Assembly: GCA_947572405.1 (NCBI GenBank)
Contig: CANPBV010000017.1
Span: forward strand, 1-19,307
Length of the DNA stretch: 19,307 nt
Direction: 5' to 3'
DNA from: an uncultured Mycoplasmatota bacterium
GTDB lineage: Bacteria; Bacillota_I; Bacilli_A; RF39; UBA660
Within the stretch, counting starts at the first letter, position 1, and each line of letters begins with the position of its first letter. A model generated the notes under the pieces. The model did not search any database and was not told the origin of the DNA. It saw nothing but the letters and a program-made list of their open reading frames with translations. Positions 6,539 through 14,818 of the stretch are shown piece by piece. Position numbers and translations under genes: made by a program.

Positions 6539-8776
6539 ATGAAGAAAAAAGGTTTAGGGACAGTGATTGGAAACCTAGTAATGTTATTGATGGTTTCTGC
6601 AGTATTAGGAATGGGATTTATTCCGCTATTTAAAAATCTAAATTTTGGTCTTGATTTGCAAGGTGGATTTGAAGTTTTGTATCAAGTAAAAACAGTGGAT
6701 GGTGGAAAAGTAACCAAGGATATGGTTACAAGTACTTATAAAACAATTGGAAAAAGAATTAATGTTTTGGGAGTAAGTGAACCAAATATCACAGTGGAAG
6801 GGGACGATAAAATTCGTGTCCAATTAGCAGGAGTTACAAACCAAGATCAGGCTAGGGAACTTCTTAGTAAAGCAGCCAATTTAACATTCCGTGATACAAA
6901 GGATAATTTACTTATGACCGCCGATGTATTAAAAAGTGGTGGGGCAAGAGTGGGGCAAGATAACAGTGGAGCTCCAGCAGTTGCTTTAAGTATCAAAGAT
7001 AATGAAAAATTCTTAAAAGTCACAACAAATGTCAGTAAAATGGAAGACAATCGTATTGTTATTTGGCTAGATTTTGAAGAAGGAAAAGATTCTTTTTCAA
7101 AAGAGCAAGGAAAATGTGGCAGTTTAAAATCTTCTAGATGTTTATCTGTGGCTAGTGTTGGGCAAGGGTTTGCAAGTGATGTTATTATTCAAGGAAACTT
7201 TAAATTAGAAGAAGTAACAAACTTGGTTGAATTAATTAATTCAGGAAGTTTACCAACAAAATTAGAAGAGATTTCCTCTAAAACAGTAGAAGCCTCTTTT
7301 GGAGCACAATCGTTAGATAAAACATTTTTAGCAGGGGTTGTAGGAATTGTACTAGTTATGGTATTTATGATAGGAATTTATCGCTTTGCTGGATTTATTT
7401 CTAGTATTGGTATTTTAATTTATACATTTATTACATTTTTCATTTTCTGGCTAATTGGAGGAGTATTAACCCTTCCTGGAATTGCAGCTTTGGTCATTGG
7501 AATAGGAATGGCAGTTGATGCTTCAGTTCTTAATTTTTCAAGAATCAAAGATGAAATGTATGAGGGAGTAAACTTACAAAACGCATTTATAAGAGGAAAC
7601 AAGAATTCATTTTGGGCTATTTTTGATTCCAATTTAACAACATTGTTGGTGGCAATCATTCTCTTTATCTTTGGAGAAAGTAGTATCAAAGGGTTTGCAA
7701 CCATGCTAATAATTAGTATTTGTGTTACTATGCTAATTATGGTTTTCTTAACGAGATCGCTACTAAAAATGTTTGTAAAATCTGGATATTTTGATGATAA
7801 GCCAAATATCTTTATTGGGGTAAAAAAGAAACATATTCCTGAAAAAGGCCAAGTCAGAATTGCGAAAATGCCTTTTGAAAAAGTTGACTTTATGAAGGGC
7901 AGATTTGGATATATTATTTTTAGTTTAATTATTATAATAGCTGGTGTAATTTTTATGATTTCCCCAGGTTTAAAACTTGGAATTGACTTTAAGGGTGGCT
8001 CATCTATTACATTAACTTCAGAAAAAAAATTGGAAGGAAAAGTATTGGAAGAGGATATTAAAACTTTAGGGTATCAATTAGACCAAGTCGAAGAAATAAA
8101 TAACAATACGGTTATAATACGTGTTACGGATACTTTATCAAAAGCAGAAGTTGCAAAAGCAGAAAAACACTTTAAAGAAAAATATGAAGCCAAAACAGAT
8201 ATTGGGGTTGTATCAAATGTTGTAAAGCAAGAACTGGTAAAAAATGCGATTATTTCTGTTTTACTAGCCTCTATTGGAATTATTATTTATATGTCATTAC
8301 GGTTTACTTTTAGATATGCCATTAGTGGTTTGCTAGCCATTTTCATTGATGTATTTGTTATCATTTCTGCCTTTAGCATTTTTAGATTAGAAATATCAAG
8401 TATTTTTATTGCTGCCATTTTATCTATCATTGGCTATGCAATCAATGATACTATCGTTACATTTGATCGTATCAAAGAAAATCTTTCCCATTTTGGGAAA
8501 AAAGGCGTGAAAAATGAAGAAGAGCTTAAAAAAATGGCAAATAAAAGTTTAAGACAGACACTTGCACGCAGTATTATTACAACGATAACAACATTAATAC
8601 CAGTTGTTTCATTAATTGTATTAGGATCTCATGAAATTTTGAATTTCAATATTGCACTATTGATAGGATTAATATATGGAGTGTTTTCTTCTGTATTTAT
8701 CGCAAGTGGATTCTGGTATCAATTTGAAAAAAAACAAATCGGAAAACCTGCCAAAAAGAAATGGTATGAAGAATAA
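6539..8776 (+). CDS. secDF: Fused protein-export subunit SecDF
   Basis: A 745-residue membrane protein joining SecD and SecF in one chain, as in Bacilli. It uses the proton motive force to help pull preproteins from SecYEG. The SecD half has TM1 (about 8-30), the GLDLQGG motif (37-43), a large external domain, and a TM bundle with GIGMAVDASVLNFSRIKDE carrying the key Asp327. The SecF half starts near residue 455 with GIDFKGG (481-487), a smaller external domain, and IGYAINDTIVTFDRIKEN with Asn636 and Asp637. All these proton-relay residues are present. Two cysteines in the first external domain (193 and 201) could form a disulfide. Its ribosome-binding site GGGAG overlaps the end of comN. A hairpin follows at 8775-8795. 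Confidence 0.97.
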   Translation: MKKKGLGTVIGNLVMLLMVSAVLGMGFIPLFKNLNFGLDLQGGFEVLYQVKTVDGGKVTKDMVTSTYKTIGKRINVLGVSEPNITVEGDDKIRVQLAGVTNQDQARELLSKAANLTFRDTKDNLLMTADVLKSGGARVGQDNSGAPAVALSIKDNEKFLKVTTNVSKMEDNRIVIWLDFEEGKDSFSKEQGKCGSLKSSRCLSVASVGQGFASDVIIQGNFKLEEVTNLVELINSGSLPTKLEEISSKTVEASFGAQSLDKTFLAGVVGIVLVMVFMIGIYRFAGFISSIGILIYTFITFFIFWLIGGVLTLPGIAALVIGIGMAVDASVLNFSRIKDEMYEGVNLQNAFIRGNKNSFWAIFDSNLTTLLVAIILFIFGESSIKGFATMLIISICVTMLIMVFLTRSLLKMFVKSGYFDDKPNIFIGVKKKHIPEKGQVRIAKMPFEKVDFMKGRFGYIIFSLIIIIAGVIFMISPGLKLGIDFKGGSSITLTSEKKLEGKVLEEDIKTLGYQLDQVEEINNNTVIIRVTDTLSKAEVAKAEKHFKEKYEAKTDIGVVSNVVKQELVKNAIISVLLASIGIIIYMSLRFTFRYAISGLLAIFIDVFVIISAFSIFRLEISSIFIAAILSIIGYAINDTIVTFDRIKENLSHFGKKGVKNEEELKKMANKSLRQTLARSIITTITTLIPVVSLIVLGSHEILNFNIALLIGLIYGVFSSVFIASGFWYQFEKKQIGKPAKKKWYEE

Positions 8777-8795
8777 GGAGAATTCATTTCTCCTT
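8775..8795 (+). other. Hairpin between secDF and relA
   Basis: AAGGAGAA (8775-8782) pairs perfectly with TTCTCCTT (8788-8795) around a 5-base loop, starting at the secDF stop codon. No T-tract follows, so it is a poor intrinsic terminator. It may be an mRNA-stabilising or processing hairpin, and its left arm carries an AGGAG that would otherwise look like a ribosome-binding site. Confidence 0.4.
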
Positions 8796-8821
8796 TCGTT
8801 CTATAAAAAGAAGGTGTAAAA

Positions 8822-10987
8822 ATGAGAAAAGATAATCCGAACATTACTTATCAGGAATTAGAAACACAAATTCAAACTTATATCACTGATCAAGCAGATT
8901 TGGATCTGATAAAAAAAGCCTATCAATATGCATATGAAATGCATTTTGGCGTAAAACGACTCACAGGAGAGGATTATATTACCCATCCTTTAAATGTCAC
9001 TTACATATTAACCACAATTCAGGCTGATGCTGCTACTTTGTGTGGCGGATTATTACATGATGTATTAGAGGATTGTGATGTTACCAAGGAAGAACTAAGA
9101 GAACTATTTGGAACTGAAATAGTAACACTTGTAGATGGTGTTACGAAAATTAATAAGCTTAACTTTTCAGGCGACAACGAAGCAACCATTGCGAATCATA
9201 GAAAAATCTTAGTGGGATTATGTGAAGATGTAAGAGTAATGATTATCAAATTGGCAGATCGTCTTCATAATATGCGGACACTTTGGATTATTCCAGAAAA
9301 AAAGCAAAAAGCAAAGGCAAAAGAAACTCTAGATATTCTAACTCCGATAGCTGGACGTTTGGGAATGAATAAAATCAAAAGTGAATTAGAAGATCTATCT
9401 CTTCGTTACTATAAATCAGAAGCATACTTTTCTATTGTAGAACAATTAAATCAAACAAAGCAGGAGAGAGATCAGAACGTAAATGAAATGGTATCAAAAG
9501 TTTCTGCTTTGCTAGAAGAACAACATATTCCTCATGAAATCAAGGGCCGAAGCAAAAGTATTTATAGCATTTATAAAAAAATGGATAAAGGGAAACGCTT
9601 TAGCGAAATATATGATTTACTAGCTTTAAGAGTATTTGTAAATACAGAGGCAGAATGTTACCAAGCTTTGGGTATTATTCATTCAAAATATCGTCCAATT
9701 CCAAAACGTTTTAAGGATTATGTAGCTATGCCAAAAACCAACATGTATCAGTCCTTACACACAACTGTATTTGGAGTTGATGGACAACTTTATGAAATTC
9801 AAATACGTACTTATGAAATGGATCAAGTCGCAGAAAATGGAATAGCTGCACATTGGTCTTACAAAGAAAAAGGTAGTGTTAAAGCCAATATGCAAAATGC
9901 TATGGAGCAAAAACTTCAATTCTTTAAAGCCATTATGGAATTGAAAAATGAAGAGGAAAATGCAGAAACATTTGTACAGAGTGTTCGAGATGATGTGTTA
10001 AAGGATAGCATTTACGTTTTTACGCCACAAGGGGATGTCATTGAACTTCCGATTGGTAGTACGCCAATTGATTTTGCTTACAAGGTGCATACTAATGTTG
10101 GAAACAAAATGGTAGGAGCAATTGTAAATGGAGGAATTGTTCCATTGGATTATGAATTAAAAGACAATGATATTATTAAAATCAATACCAACAATAATTC
10201 TAAACCCAGTCGAGAATGGATTAATATGGCATATACAACAGGAGCCAAAAATAAAATCAAATCTTTCTATCGCAAGATTGATAAAGAATCTTATAGTAAA
10301 GAGGGCGAAGAAGCAATCAATAAAGAGCTTCGAAAAAGAAAATTATCCATCAGTGATTTCTTTACGGAAGAAAATGTTGACAAAATACTAAAGGAATTCA
10401 AATACAATAATAGAGAAGAGTTATTTGTAAATGTTGGAAATGGAAAACTAGCGCCTAATGCAGTTTTAAATATTATTTATAATACCAATAAATCAAAACA
10501 TGAAATGATTTTAGAAAATGTAAAAAATACAGAAGTAAAAGCCCCAACCGTTAAAAATGATATTGTTGTAGAAGGAATCGATGAAATAAAGGTCAACGTC
10601 GCTTCTTGTTGCAAACCAGTTCCAGGAGATAGAATCATAGGATATATTACGAAAGGATATGGTATTACTGTTCATAGAATGGCATGTCCAAATATGACCG
10701 ATTTAGAAGACAGAACGATTACTGTGCATTGGAATGAAACTGTTAGCAAAAAATATCCAACAAGTCTATTAATACGCACCAATCAAGGAAATGAACTCTT
10801 ATTAAAGATCATTTCAAAAACTTCTAGTTATAATATTGCAATTAAAAGTATCAACAATATAAATTCATCAGATGCGCTCATGTGTGAACTCACTATATTG
10901 GTAGATGGGAAAGAAAATTTAATGAAATTTGTGAATGAATTAGAAGCAATGAATGATATTATATCAGTTGAAAGAATGATGAAGTAA
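8822..10987 (+). CDS. relA: Bifunctional (p)ppGpp synthetase/hydrolase Rel
   Basis: A 721-residue full-length Rel/SpoT homologue, controlling the stringent response on ribosomes. Domains in order: an HD hydrolase domain with His55, His79-Asp80, Glu83, Asp146 and Asn150 all present, so hydrolysis is expected; a synthetase domain (about 235-350) with GRSKS (Arg243), YDLLALRV (Asp265), NMYQSLHT and EIQIRT (Glu325); a TGS domain (about 395-457) starting YVFTPQG; a helical region; a zinc-finger/RIS domain with Cys596-Cys597, His618 and Cys622; and a C-terminal ACT domain (about 645-721). In B. subtilis recJ and apt stand between secDF and relA; both are absent here. ATG 8822 is preceded by AAGGTG. 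The stop overlaps the dtd start by one base (TAATG). Confidence 0.97.
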   Translation: MRKDNPNITYQELETQIQTYITDQADLDLIKKAYQYAYEMHFGVKRLTGEDYITHPLNVTYILTTIQADAATLCGGLLHDVLEDCDVTKEELRELFGTEIVTLVDGVTKINKLNFSGDNEATIANHRKILVGLCEDVRVMIIKLADRLHNMRTLWIIPEKKQKAKAKETLDILTPIAGRLGMNKIKSELEDLSLRYYKSEAYFSIVEQLNQTKQERDQNVNEMVSKVSALLEEQHIPHEIKGRSKSIYSIYKKMDKGKRFSEIYDLLALRVFVNTEAECYQALGIIHSKYRPIPKRFKDYVAMPKTNMYQSLHTTVFGVDGQLYEIQIRTYEMDQVAENGIAAHWSYKEKGSVKANMQNAMEQKLQFFKAIMELKNEEENAETFVQSVRDDVLKDSIYVFTPQGDVIELPIGSTPIDFAYKVHTNVGNKMVGAIVNGGIVPLDYELKDNDIIKINTNNNSKPSREWINMAYTTGAKNKIKSFYRKIDKESYSKEGEEAINKELRKRKLSISDFFTEENVDKILKEFKYNNREELFVNVGNGKLAPNAVLNIIYNTNKSKHEMILENVKNTEVKAPTVKNDIVVEGIDEIKVNVASCCKPVPGDRIIGYITKGYGITVHRMACPNMTDLEDRTITVHWNETVSKKYPTSLLIRTNQGNELLLKIISKTSSYNIAIKSINNINSSDALMCELTILVDGKENLMKFVNELEAMNDIISVERMMK

Positions 10988-11424
10988 TGAAATTGGTCAT
11001 TCAAAGAAGTAAGGAAGCGAGTGTTGAAGTAGATGGAAAAATAGTAGGGGCCATTCCTTTTGGCCTTGTCATTCTCGTTGGCTTTACACAAAATGATACA
11101 GAAACAGACATTGATTATTTGATAGATAAGACTCTGAATTTACGCATTTTTGATGACGAACACGGAGTCATGAATCGATCTTTACTAGACGTTGGTGGAT
11201 ATATTCTTAGTATTTCACAATTTACTTTATATGCTGATGCTAAAAAGGGAAGAAGACCAAGTTATACTCATGCAATGAAAAGAGAAGAAGCAATTCCTTT
11301 ATATACACTTTGGAATCAAAAACTCTCCCAATTTGTTCCTGTAGAAACTGGGATATTTGGAGCAGAAATGAACGTCCATTTAATTAACGATGGACCCATT
11401 ACAATTATTTTAGAAAGTAGGTAA
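10987..11424 (+). CDS. dtd: D-aminoacyl-tRNA deacylase
   Basis: A 145-residue enzyme, full length for DTD, which hydrolyses D-amino acids and glycine mischarged on tRNA, for example D-Tyr-tRNA. Both signature motifs are present: SQFTLYAD (77-84) and NDGPITI (134-140), whose Gly-Pro (136-137) is the cis dipeptide that excludes L-aminoacyl substrates. KKGRRPSYTHAM between them is also typical. Its ATG overlaps the relA stop by one base, so it is translationally coupled. The relA-dtd pair is a conserved Firmicute arrangement, and it supports the assignment independently. Confidence 0.96.
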   Translation: MKLVIQRSKEASVEVDGKIVGAIPFGLVILVGFTQNDTETDIDYLIDKTLNLRIFDDEHGVMNRSLLDVGGYILSISQFTLYADAKKGRRPSYTHAMKREEAIPLYTLWNQKLSQFVPVETGIFGAEMNVHLINDGPITIILESR

Positions 11425-11429
11425 TTTAT

Positions 11430-12497
11430 ATGCTAAAAAATAAAATGGATTTTAAACTTGTTAATCTTTGCCTAATTATGTTAATTGTATTTTTGATGTA
11501 TAAAACTGGCAATCTATGGGGAGGGGTATTTAATACTTGCTTAAAAATTATTTCCCCTTTCTTTTTGGCTTTTGTTGTTGCTTATGCCTTGTATCCAATT
11601 TTAAAATATTTACAAAGCAAAAAAATCCCTAAGGGGGTAGGGATCTTCATCATTTTGGGAGTATTAGTTGGGGTCATTGTATTACTATCTGTAATGGTTG
11701 GGCCATTATTATTTAATCAGGTTTCTAGTCTTTTTAATAGTATTATTGCGTTCTGTAAAGAAATCACGACTAACTATAATATTGATTTAGGGGGGATTCA
11801 GAATTCTCTATCAGGTGTATTTGATAATATTGTTAGAAAATTAGGAACTTATGTATCTGATGGTGCCATGAATGCGATTGGGCTTTCGATTAATTATGTT
11901 TCAACCTTTTTTATTGTTTTTGCAGCTTCCATTTATCTTTTATCTGATATGGAACGAATTAGAGCTAGCGTAAAACGTTATTTGGTAAGAAAAAATGAAC
12001 GAGCTTATGTATATGTTCGGAGATTAGATAATGAAATGCAGAATTATCTAGGTGGATTTTTAAAGATTGTAGTGATTTCATTTTTTGAATACTCCATAGC
12101 TTTCACGATAATTGGACATCCAAATGCTATATTGTTGGGTTTACTTGCAGCCCTAGGAAACTTAATTCCATATTTTGGAGGAATTTTCGTTAATATTATA
12201 GCAGCCATTACTGCATTTGTAATTAACCCAGCGCTGTTTATTAGAACCTGTATTGTTTTTGCAGTGTTATCCAATGTAGATGGATATATTATTAACCCTG
12301 TTGTATATGGAAAGTCAAACGAATTACATCCACTAATTACTATTTTCGCAGTATTTGCAGGTGGGATTTTATGGGGAATTGCAGGAATTGTTATGGCATT
12401 ACCACTTTCGATTATTTTAATTACAACATATAAATTCTTTGGTCAAGATATTACATCTAAAGTGGGAGCCATGAAAGGTACTAAGAAAAAAGCTTAA
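11430..12497 (+). CDS. AI-2E family membrane transporter/permease
   Basis: A 355-residue polytopic protein of the AI-2E (PF01594/YtvI/TqsA-like) family. Family marks are the N-terminal helices ending in AYALYPILKYLQ, a middle amphipathic coiled region (about 90-140), GLLAALGNLIPYFGGIF (about 235-251), and the C-terminal INPVVYGKSNELHPL with GGILWGIAGIVMALPL. Substrates vary in this family (quorum-sensing molecules, peptides, Na+/H+), so none is assigned. ATG 11430 lies 5 bases after the dtd stop with AGG 8 bases upstream; it is most likely the last gene of the relA-dtd transcript. A strong terminator follows. Confidence 0.9.
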   Translation: MLKNKMDFKLVNLCLIMLIVFLMYKTGNLWGGVFNTCLKIISPFFLAFVVAYALYPILKYLQSKKIPKGVGIFIILGVLVGVIVLLSVMVGPLLFNQVSSLFNSIIAFCKEITTNYNIDLGGIQNSLSGVFDNIVRKLGTYVSDGAMNAIGLSINYVSTFFIVFAASIYLLSDMERIRASVKRYLVRKNERAYVYVRRLDNEMQNYLGGFLKIVVISFFEYSIAFTIIGHPNAILLGLLAALGNLIPYFGGIFVNIIAAITAFVINPALFIRTCIVFAVLSNVDGYIINPVVYGKSNELHPLITIFAVFAGGILWGIAGIVMALPLSIILITTYKFFGQDITSKVGAMKGTKKKA

Positions 12498-12521
12498 ACA
12501 TACGATTTGGTATGTTTTTTT
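12496..12521 (+). terminator. Intrinsic terminator of the relA-dtd-permease unit
   Basis: AAACATAC (12496-12503) pairs perfectly with GTATGTTT (12510-12517) around a 6-base loop, followed by T to 12521. Confidence 0.8.
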
Positions 12522-12549
12522 ATATATAAAACTAATTTTCTTATTGTAC

Positions 12550-12578
12550 TTGTAAAAAATAAAAATTTCATTTATAAT
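12550..12578 (+). promoter_or_regulatory. Promoter of the second prepilin-like gene
   Basis: TTGTAA (12550-12555) and a perfect TATAAT (12573-12578) are 17 bases apart, 24 bases before ATG 12603. Confidence 0.65.
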
Positions 12579-12602
12579 ATTTGTAGAATAGGAGCATCTA
12601 AT

Positions 12603-12956
12603 ATGAACAAAAAAGGATTTACATTAGCAGAATTATTAGGAGTCATTACAATATTAGGACTTCTTGCGCTTTTAATCATTCCAGCTGTTGATAAAGCAAT
12701 TAAGGAAAGTAATAAAACGTTATATCAGGCGCAGTTAAATACAATCATAGAAGGAGCAAAAGAATGGTCAGCCGATCATATTAGCGAATTACCAGTAAGT
12801 GGGGGAAGTATCACCGTCACATTAGAAGATTTGAAATTAGGAGGATATGTAGTGGCGGACATTAAGAATCCGAAAACAGAAGAATTATTTCCTGATGATT
12901 TAACAGTAAAAATTACAGAGCATAATAGTCAATATAAATATCAGGTATTAAATTAA
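12603..12956 (+). CDS. Type IV prepilin-like protein (copy 2)
   Basis: A 117-residue prepilin, the same length as copy 1 (5820-6173). Signal MNKKG, cleavage before FTLAELLGVITILGLLALLIIP, with Glu5 conserved. The globular part keeps DHISELP, a GGY..ADIKNPKTEELF block and the YKYQVLN end, so the two are clear paralogues diverged mainly in the middle. No pilus assembly gene accompanies it. The frame can be extended upstream to 12507, but that adds residues with no ribosome-binding site and spoils the signal peptide; ATG 12603 is behind AGGAG (12590-12594) and a good promoter. It may be a pseudopilin of a competence-like or adhesion machine encoded elsewhere. It is monocistronic, ending against the convergent rnhC. 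Confidence 0.9.
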   Translation: MNKKGFTLAELLGVITILGLLALLIIPAVDKAIKESNKTLYQAQLNTIIEGAKEWSADHISELPVSGGSITVTLEDLKLGGYVVADIKNPKTEELFPDDLTVKITEHNSQYKYQVLN

Positions 12957-13013
12957 AGCAAGTGTTTTCTTGATGTGAACTAAAACCAGTAGACATCTAA
13001 AAAAAGCAAATAT

Positions 13014-13047
13014 AAAATCAAGGGCATCATTTTGACCCTTGATTTTT
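13014..13047. terminator. Bidirectional terminator between prepilin copy 2 and rnhC
   Basis: A perfect 11-bp stem (13014-13024 with 13036-13046) has an 11-base loop and five T on the plus strand. The rnhC stop codon lies in its loop, so the last rnhC codons are part of the hairpin. It can serve both convergent transcripts. Confidence 0.8.
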
Positions 13048-13992
13048 ATATAATATACTTTGAATTTTAGTGGTATTTTTAAAATTCAATTTGGCACACT
13101 CTTTTAATTTATTAAATCCAAATTGTGTGGCAATTTTAACTCCCATTTCATCAACGACATCACTTGCACCTTTTGGTAAAAAAACACCTAATGAATCTCC
13201 CAATTTATCAAATTCTTGTATAAAGATATATCTACTAATCAAAGACGCACAAGCAACAGATAAACATTTATCTTCTCCCTTTGTCATAAATGTAATATTT
13301 TGGACAACATTGGGAAGCCCTTTTAAGTAATGAAAATAAACACCTGGCTTAGCAAATTCATCAACTACAATATATTCTTGTCCTAAATTTTTATGTACCA
13401 TTTCATTTAAAGCCTTATTATGCATAATTGCTTTTATCTTGTTCATATTAATATCAGAATTATAACGTTCATTATATTCTTTGTTAGATAAGACAATTGA
13501 ATGATAGGTAATTCTTTTTATGAGTTTGGGAACAATTTCTAAAATCTTATCATCCGTTAATTTTTTAGAATCTTTTACCCCTAATTGTTCTAAAAATGGG
13601 ATGTCGTCTTTATGGATGAATGTGGCTGTTACAACCATGGGTCCAAAGTAGTCCCCAGTTCCAACTTCATCTGACCCAATCGATGAGGCATAGTAAATAT
13701 TAGGATCAACCACAATCTCCTTTTTTTCTTTCTTTTCTTTTTGCTCACTATTTGTCATTTCCACTTGTTTTAAAGGATTTAAATGTTGTTCCATTTCCTT
13801 CCACATTGCAGCATCTATATCAGCACTCATCCCTTGAAAAACCGCTTTTCCAGATTCATAAAGTGTAATAACAGTATCTGCTTCATCCGCTTGGAAAACA
13901 GCGTAAGGTGGTGTTTTAGAACGTTTTTTATCTTCAAAATATTCAATCATTTTTTGTTTTGTGTTTTCACTCACTTTTAATGTAATTGTCAT
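13027..13992 (-). CDS. rnhC: Ribonuclease HIII
   Basis: A 321-residue RNase HIII, which cleaves RNA in RNA/DNA hybrids. The N-terminal substrate-binding domain (about 1-75, TBP-like) is joined by a charged linker (NSEQKEKKEKKE, 81-92) to the catalytic domain. Catalytic signatures are SIGSDEVGTGDYFGP (Asp108, Glu109), VKDSKKL (139-145), VVDEFAKPGVYF with Asp211, and SVACASLISRY (245-255). ATG 13990-13992 has AGGAGG 8 bases upstream on the minus strand. It diverges from cvpA; in B. subtilis rnhC is also next to zapA and cvpA, but zapA is missing here. It ends with a TGA stop. Confidence 0.96.
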   Translation of the reverse strand: MTITLKVSENTKQKMIEYFEDKKRSKTPPYAVFQADEADTVITLYESGKAVFQGMSADIDAAMWKEMEQHLNPLKQVEMTNSEQKEKKEKKEIVVDPNIYYASSIGSDEVGTGDYFGPMVVTATFIHKDDIPFLEQLGVKDSKKLTDDKILEIVPKLIKRITYHSIVLSNKEYNERYNSDINMNKIKAIMHNKALNEMVHKNLGQEYIVVDEFAKPGVYFHYLKGLPNVVQNITFMTKGEDKCLSVACASLISRYIFIQEFDKLGDSLGVFLPKGASDVVDEMGVKIATQFGFNKLKECAKLNFKNTTKIQSILYKNQGSK

Positions 13993-14014
13993 AAATCGTG
14001 CCTCCTATACTATT

Positions 14015-14023
14015 ATTTTATCA
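14015..14023 (-). promoter_or_regulatory. Extended -10 promoter of rnhC
   Basis: On the minus strand TG-A-TAAAAT is an extended -10 element 23 bases upstream of the rnhC start. No good -35 is visible. Confidence 0.4.
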
Positions 14024-14040
14024 CAAACCTAAGAAAAATC

Positions 14041-14069
14041 TTTCTTTTTCGACAAATTTATAATATAAT
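14041..14069 (+). promoter_or_regulatory. Promoter of cvpA-trxA
   Basis: Two overlapping TATAAT boxes lie at 14059-14064 and 14064-14069. The second is 17 bases from a weak TTTCTT (14041-14046). The start would fall near 14076, just before AAGGG. Confidence 0.45.
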
Positions 14070-14092
14070 TTTAATAGAAGGGAATGGTTAAA

Positions 14093-14818
14093 TTGAATTT
14101 AGTTGATATTATTATCATAATATTCATTTTATCAGGGGTAGCAATTGGATGGAAAAGGGGTGCAACTAAGCAATTGGTTTCTTGTGTAGGATTAATTCTT
14201 GTTGTTATTTTATCTTTTTTCTTAAAAAATCCAGTTTCTGTATTTTTATATGAGCATTTTCCGTTTTTCAAATTTGGTGGTGTATTAAAAGGAGTAACGG
14301 TTTTAAATATTTTGTTATACGAGGTAATTGCCTTTTTGATTGTTTTTACAATTTTAATGGTTTTATTAAAGGTAGTAATGCTTGCAACTACGTTATTTGA
14401 AGCAATTCTAAGGGCAACAATTGTACTTGGGATTCCGTCAAAACTATTGGGGGCCTTGATTGGTGTTCTTGAATACTTTATTATTACATTTATCATACTT
14501 TACGTGTTAATGTTACCAGTATTTAATGTTCCTTTTATAAGAGATTCAAAATATGCCAATAAAATTTTAAAATCAACACCAATTTTATCGAATATGGTAA
14601 ATAGTAGTTTAAAAGTAATTGACGAATTTGCTTCTTTAAAGGAAAAATATGAAGTTGCAGAAAGTGCTACCGAATTTAATTTAGAAACATTAGATTTATT
14701 CTTAAAATATGATATTGTAGCACTATCTTCAGTGGATAAATTAATTGAAAAAAACAAATTAGTAATTGATAATGTAGATAGTGTATTAAATAAATATAGA
14801 ACTGAGGTGACAAAATAA
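14093..14818 (+). CDS. cvpA: CvpA family membrane protein
   Basis: A protein of about 241 residues beginning NLVDIIIIIFILSGVAIGWKRG, the family's usual opening (LVDiiil.fl..G...G.krG), with four hydrophobic helices in the first 150 residues and a soluble C-terminal tail. CvpA was named for colicin V production; its molecular role is still unclear, with links to envelope integrity. The ATG at 14084 is only 1 base from AAGGG (14078-14082), whereas the in-frame TTG at 14093 has 10 bases and reproduces the family N-terminus, so TTG is preferred. Its stop overlaps the trxA ATG by one base. In B. subtilis polX and mutS2 follow cvpA before trxA; both are absent here. Confidence 0.85.
   Translation: MNLVDIIIIIFILSGVAIGWKRGATKQLVSCVGLILVVILSFFLKNPVSVFLYEHFPFFKFGGVLKGVTVLNILLYEVIAFLIVFTILMVLLKVVMLATTLFEAILRATIVLGIPSKLLGALIGVLEYFIITFIILYVLMLPVFNVPFIRDSKYANKILKSTPILSNMVNSSLKVIDEFASLKEKYEVAESATEFNLETLDLFLKYDIVALSSVDKLIEKNKLVIDNVDSVLNKYRTEVTK

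Noticed and set aside
12507..12602. N-terminal extension of prepilin copy 2
   Set aside because: It would read through the terminator and promoter and place 32 residues before a prepilin signal; ATG 12603 is well supported.
14071..14496. 141-codon open frame antisense to cvpA
   Set aside because: It mirrors a hydrophobic A+T-rich gene, has no ribosome-binding site or promoter, and its Asn/Thr/Ile-rich product looks like a shadow.
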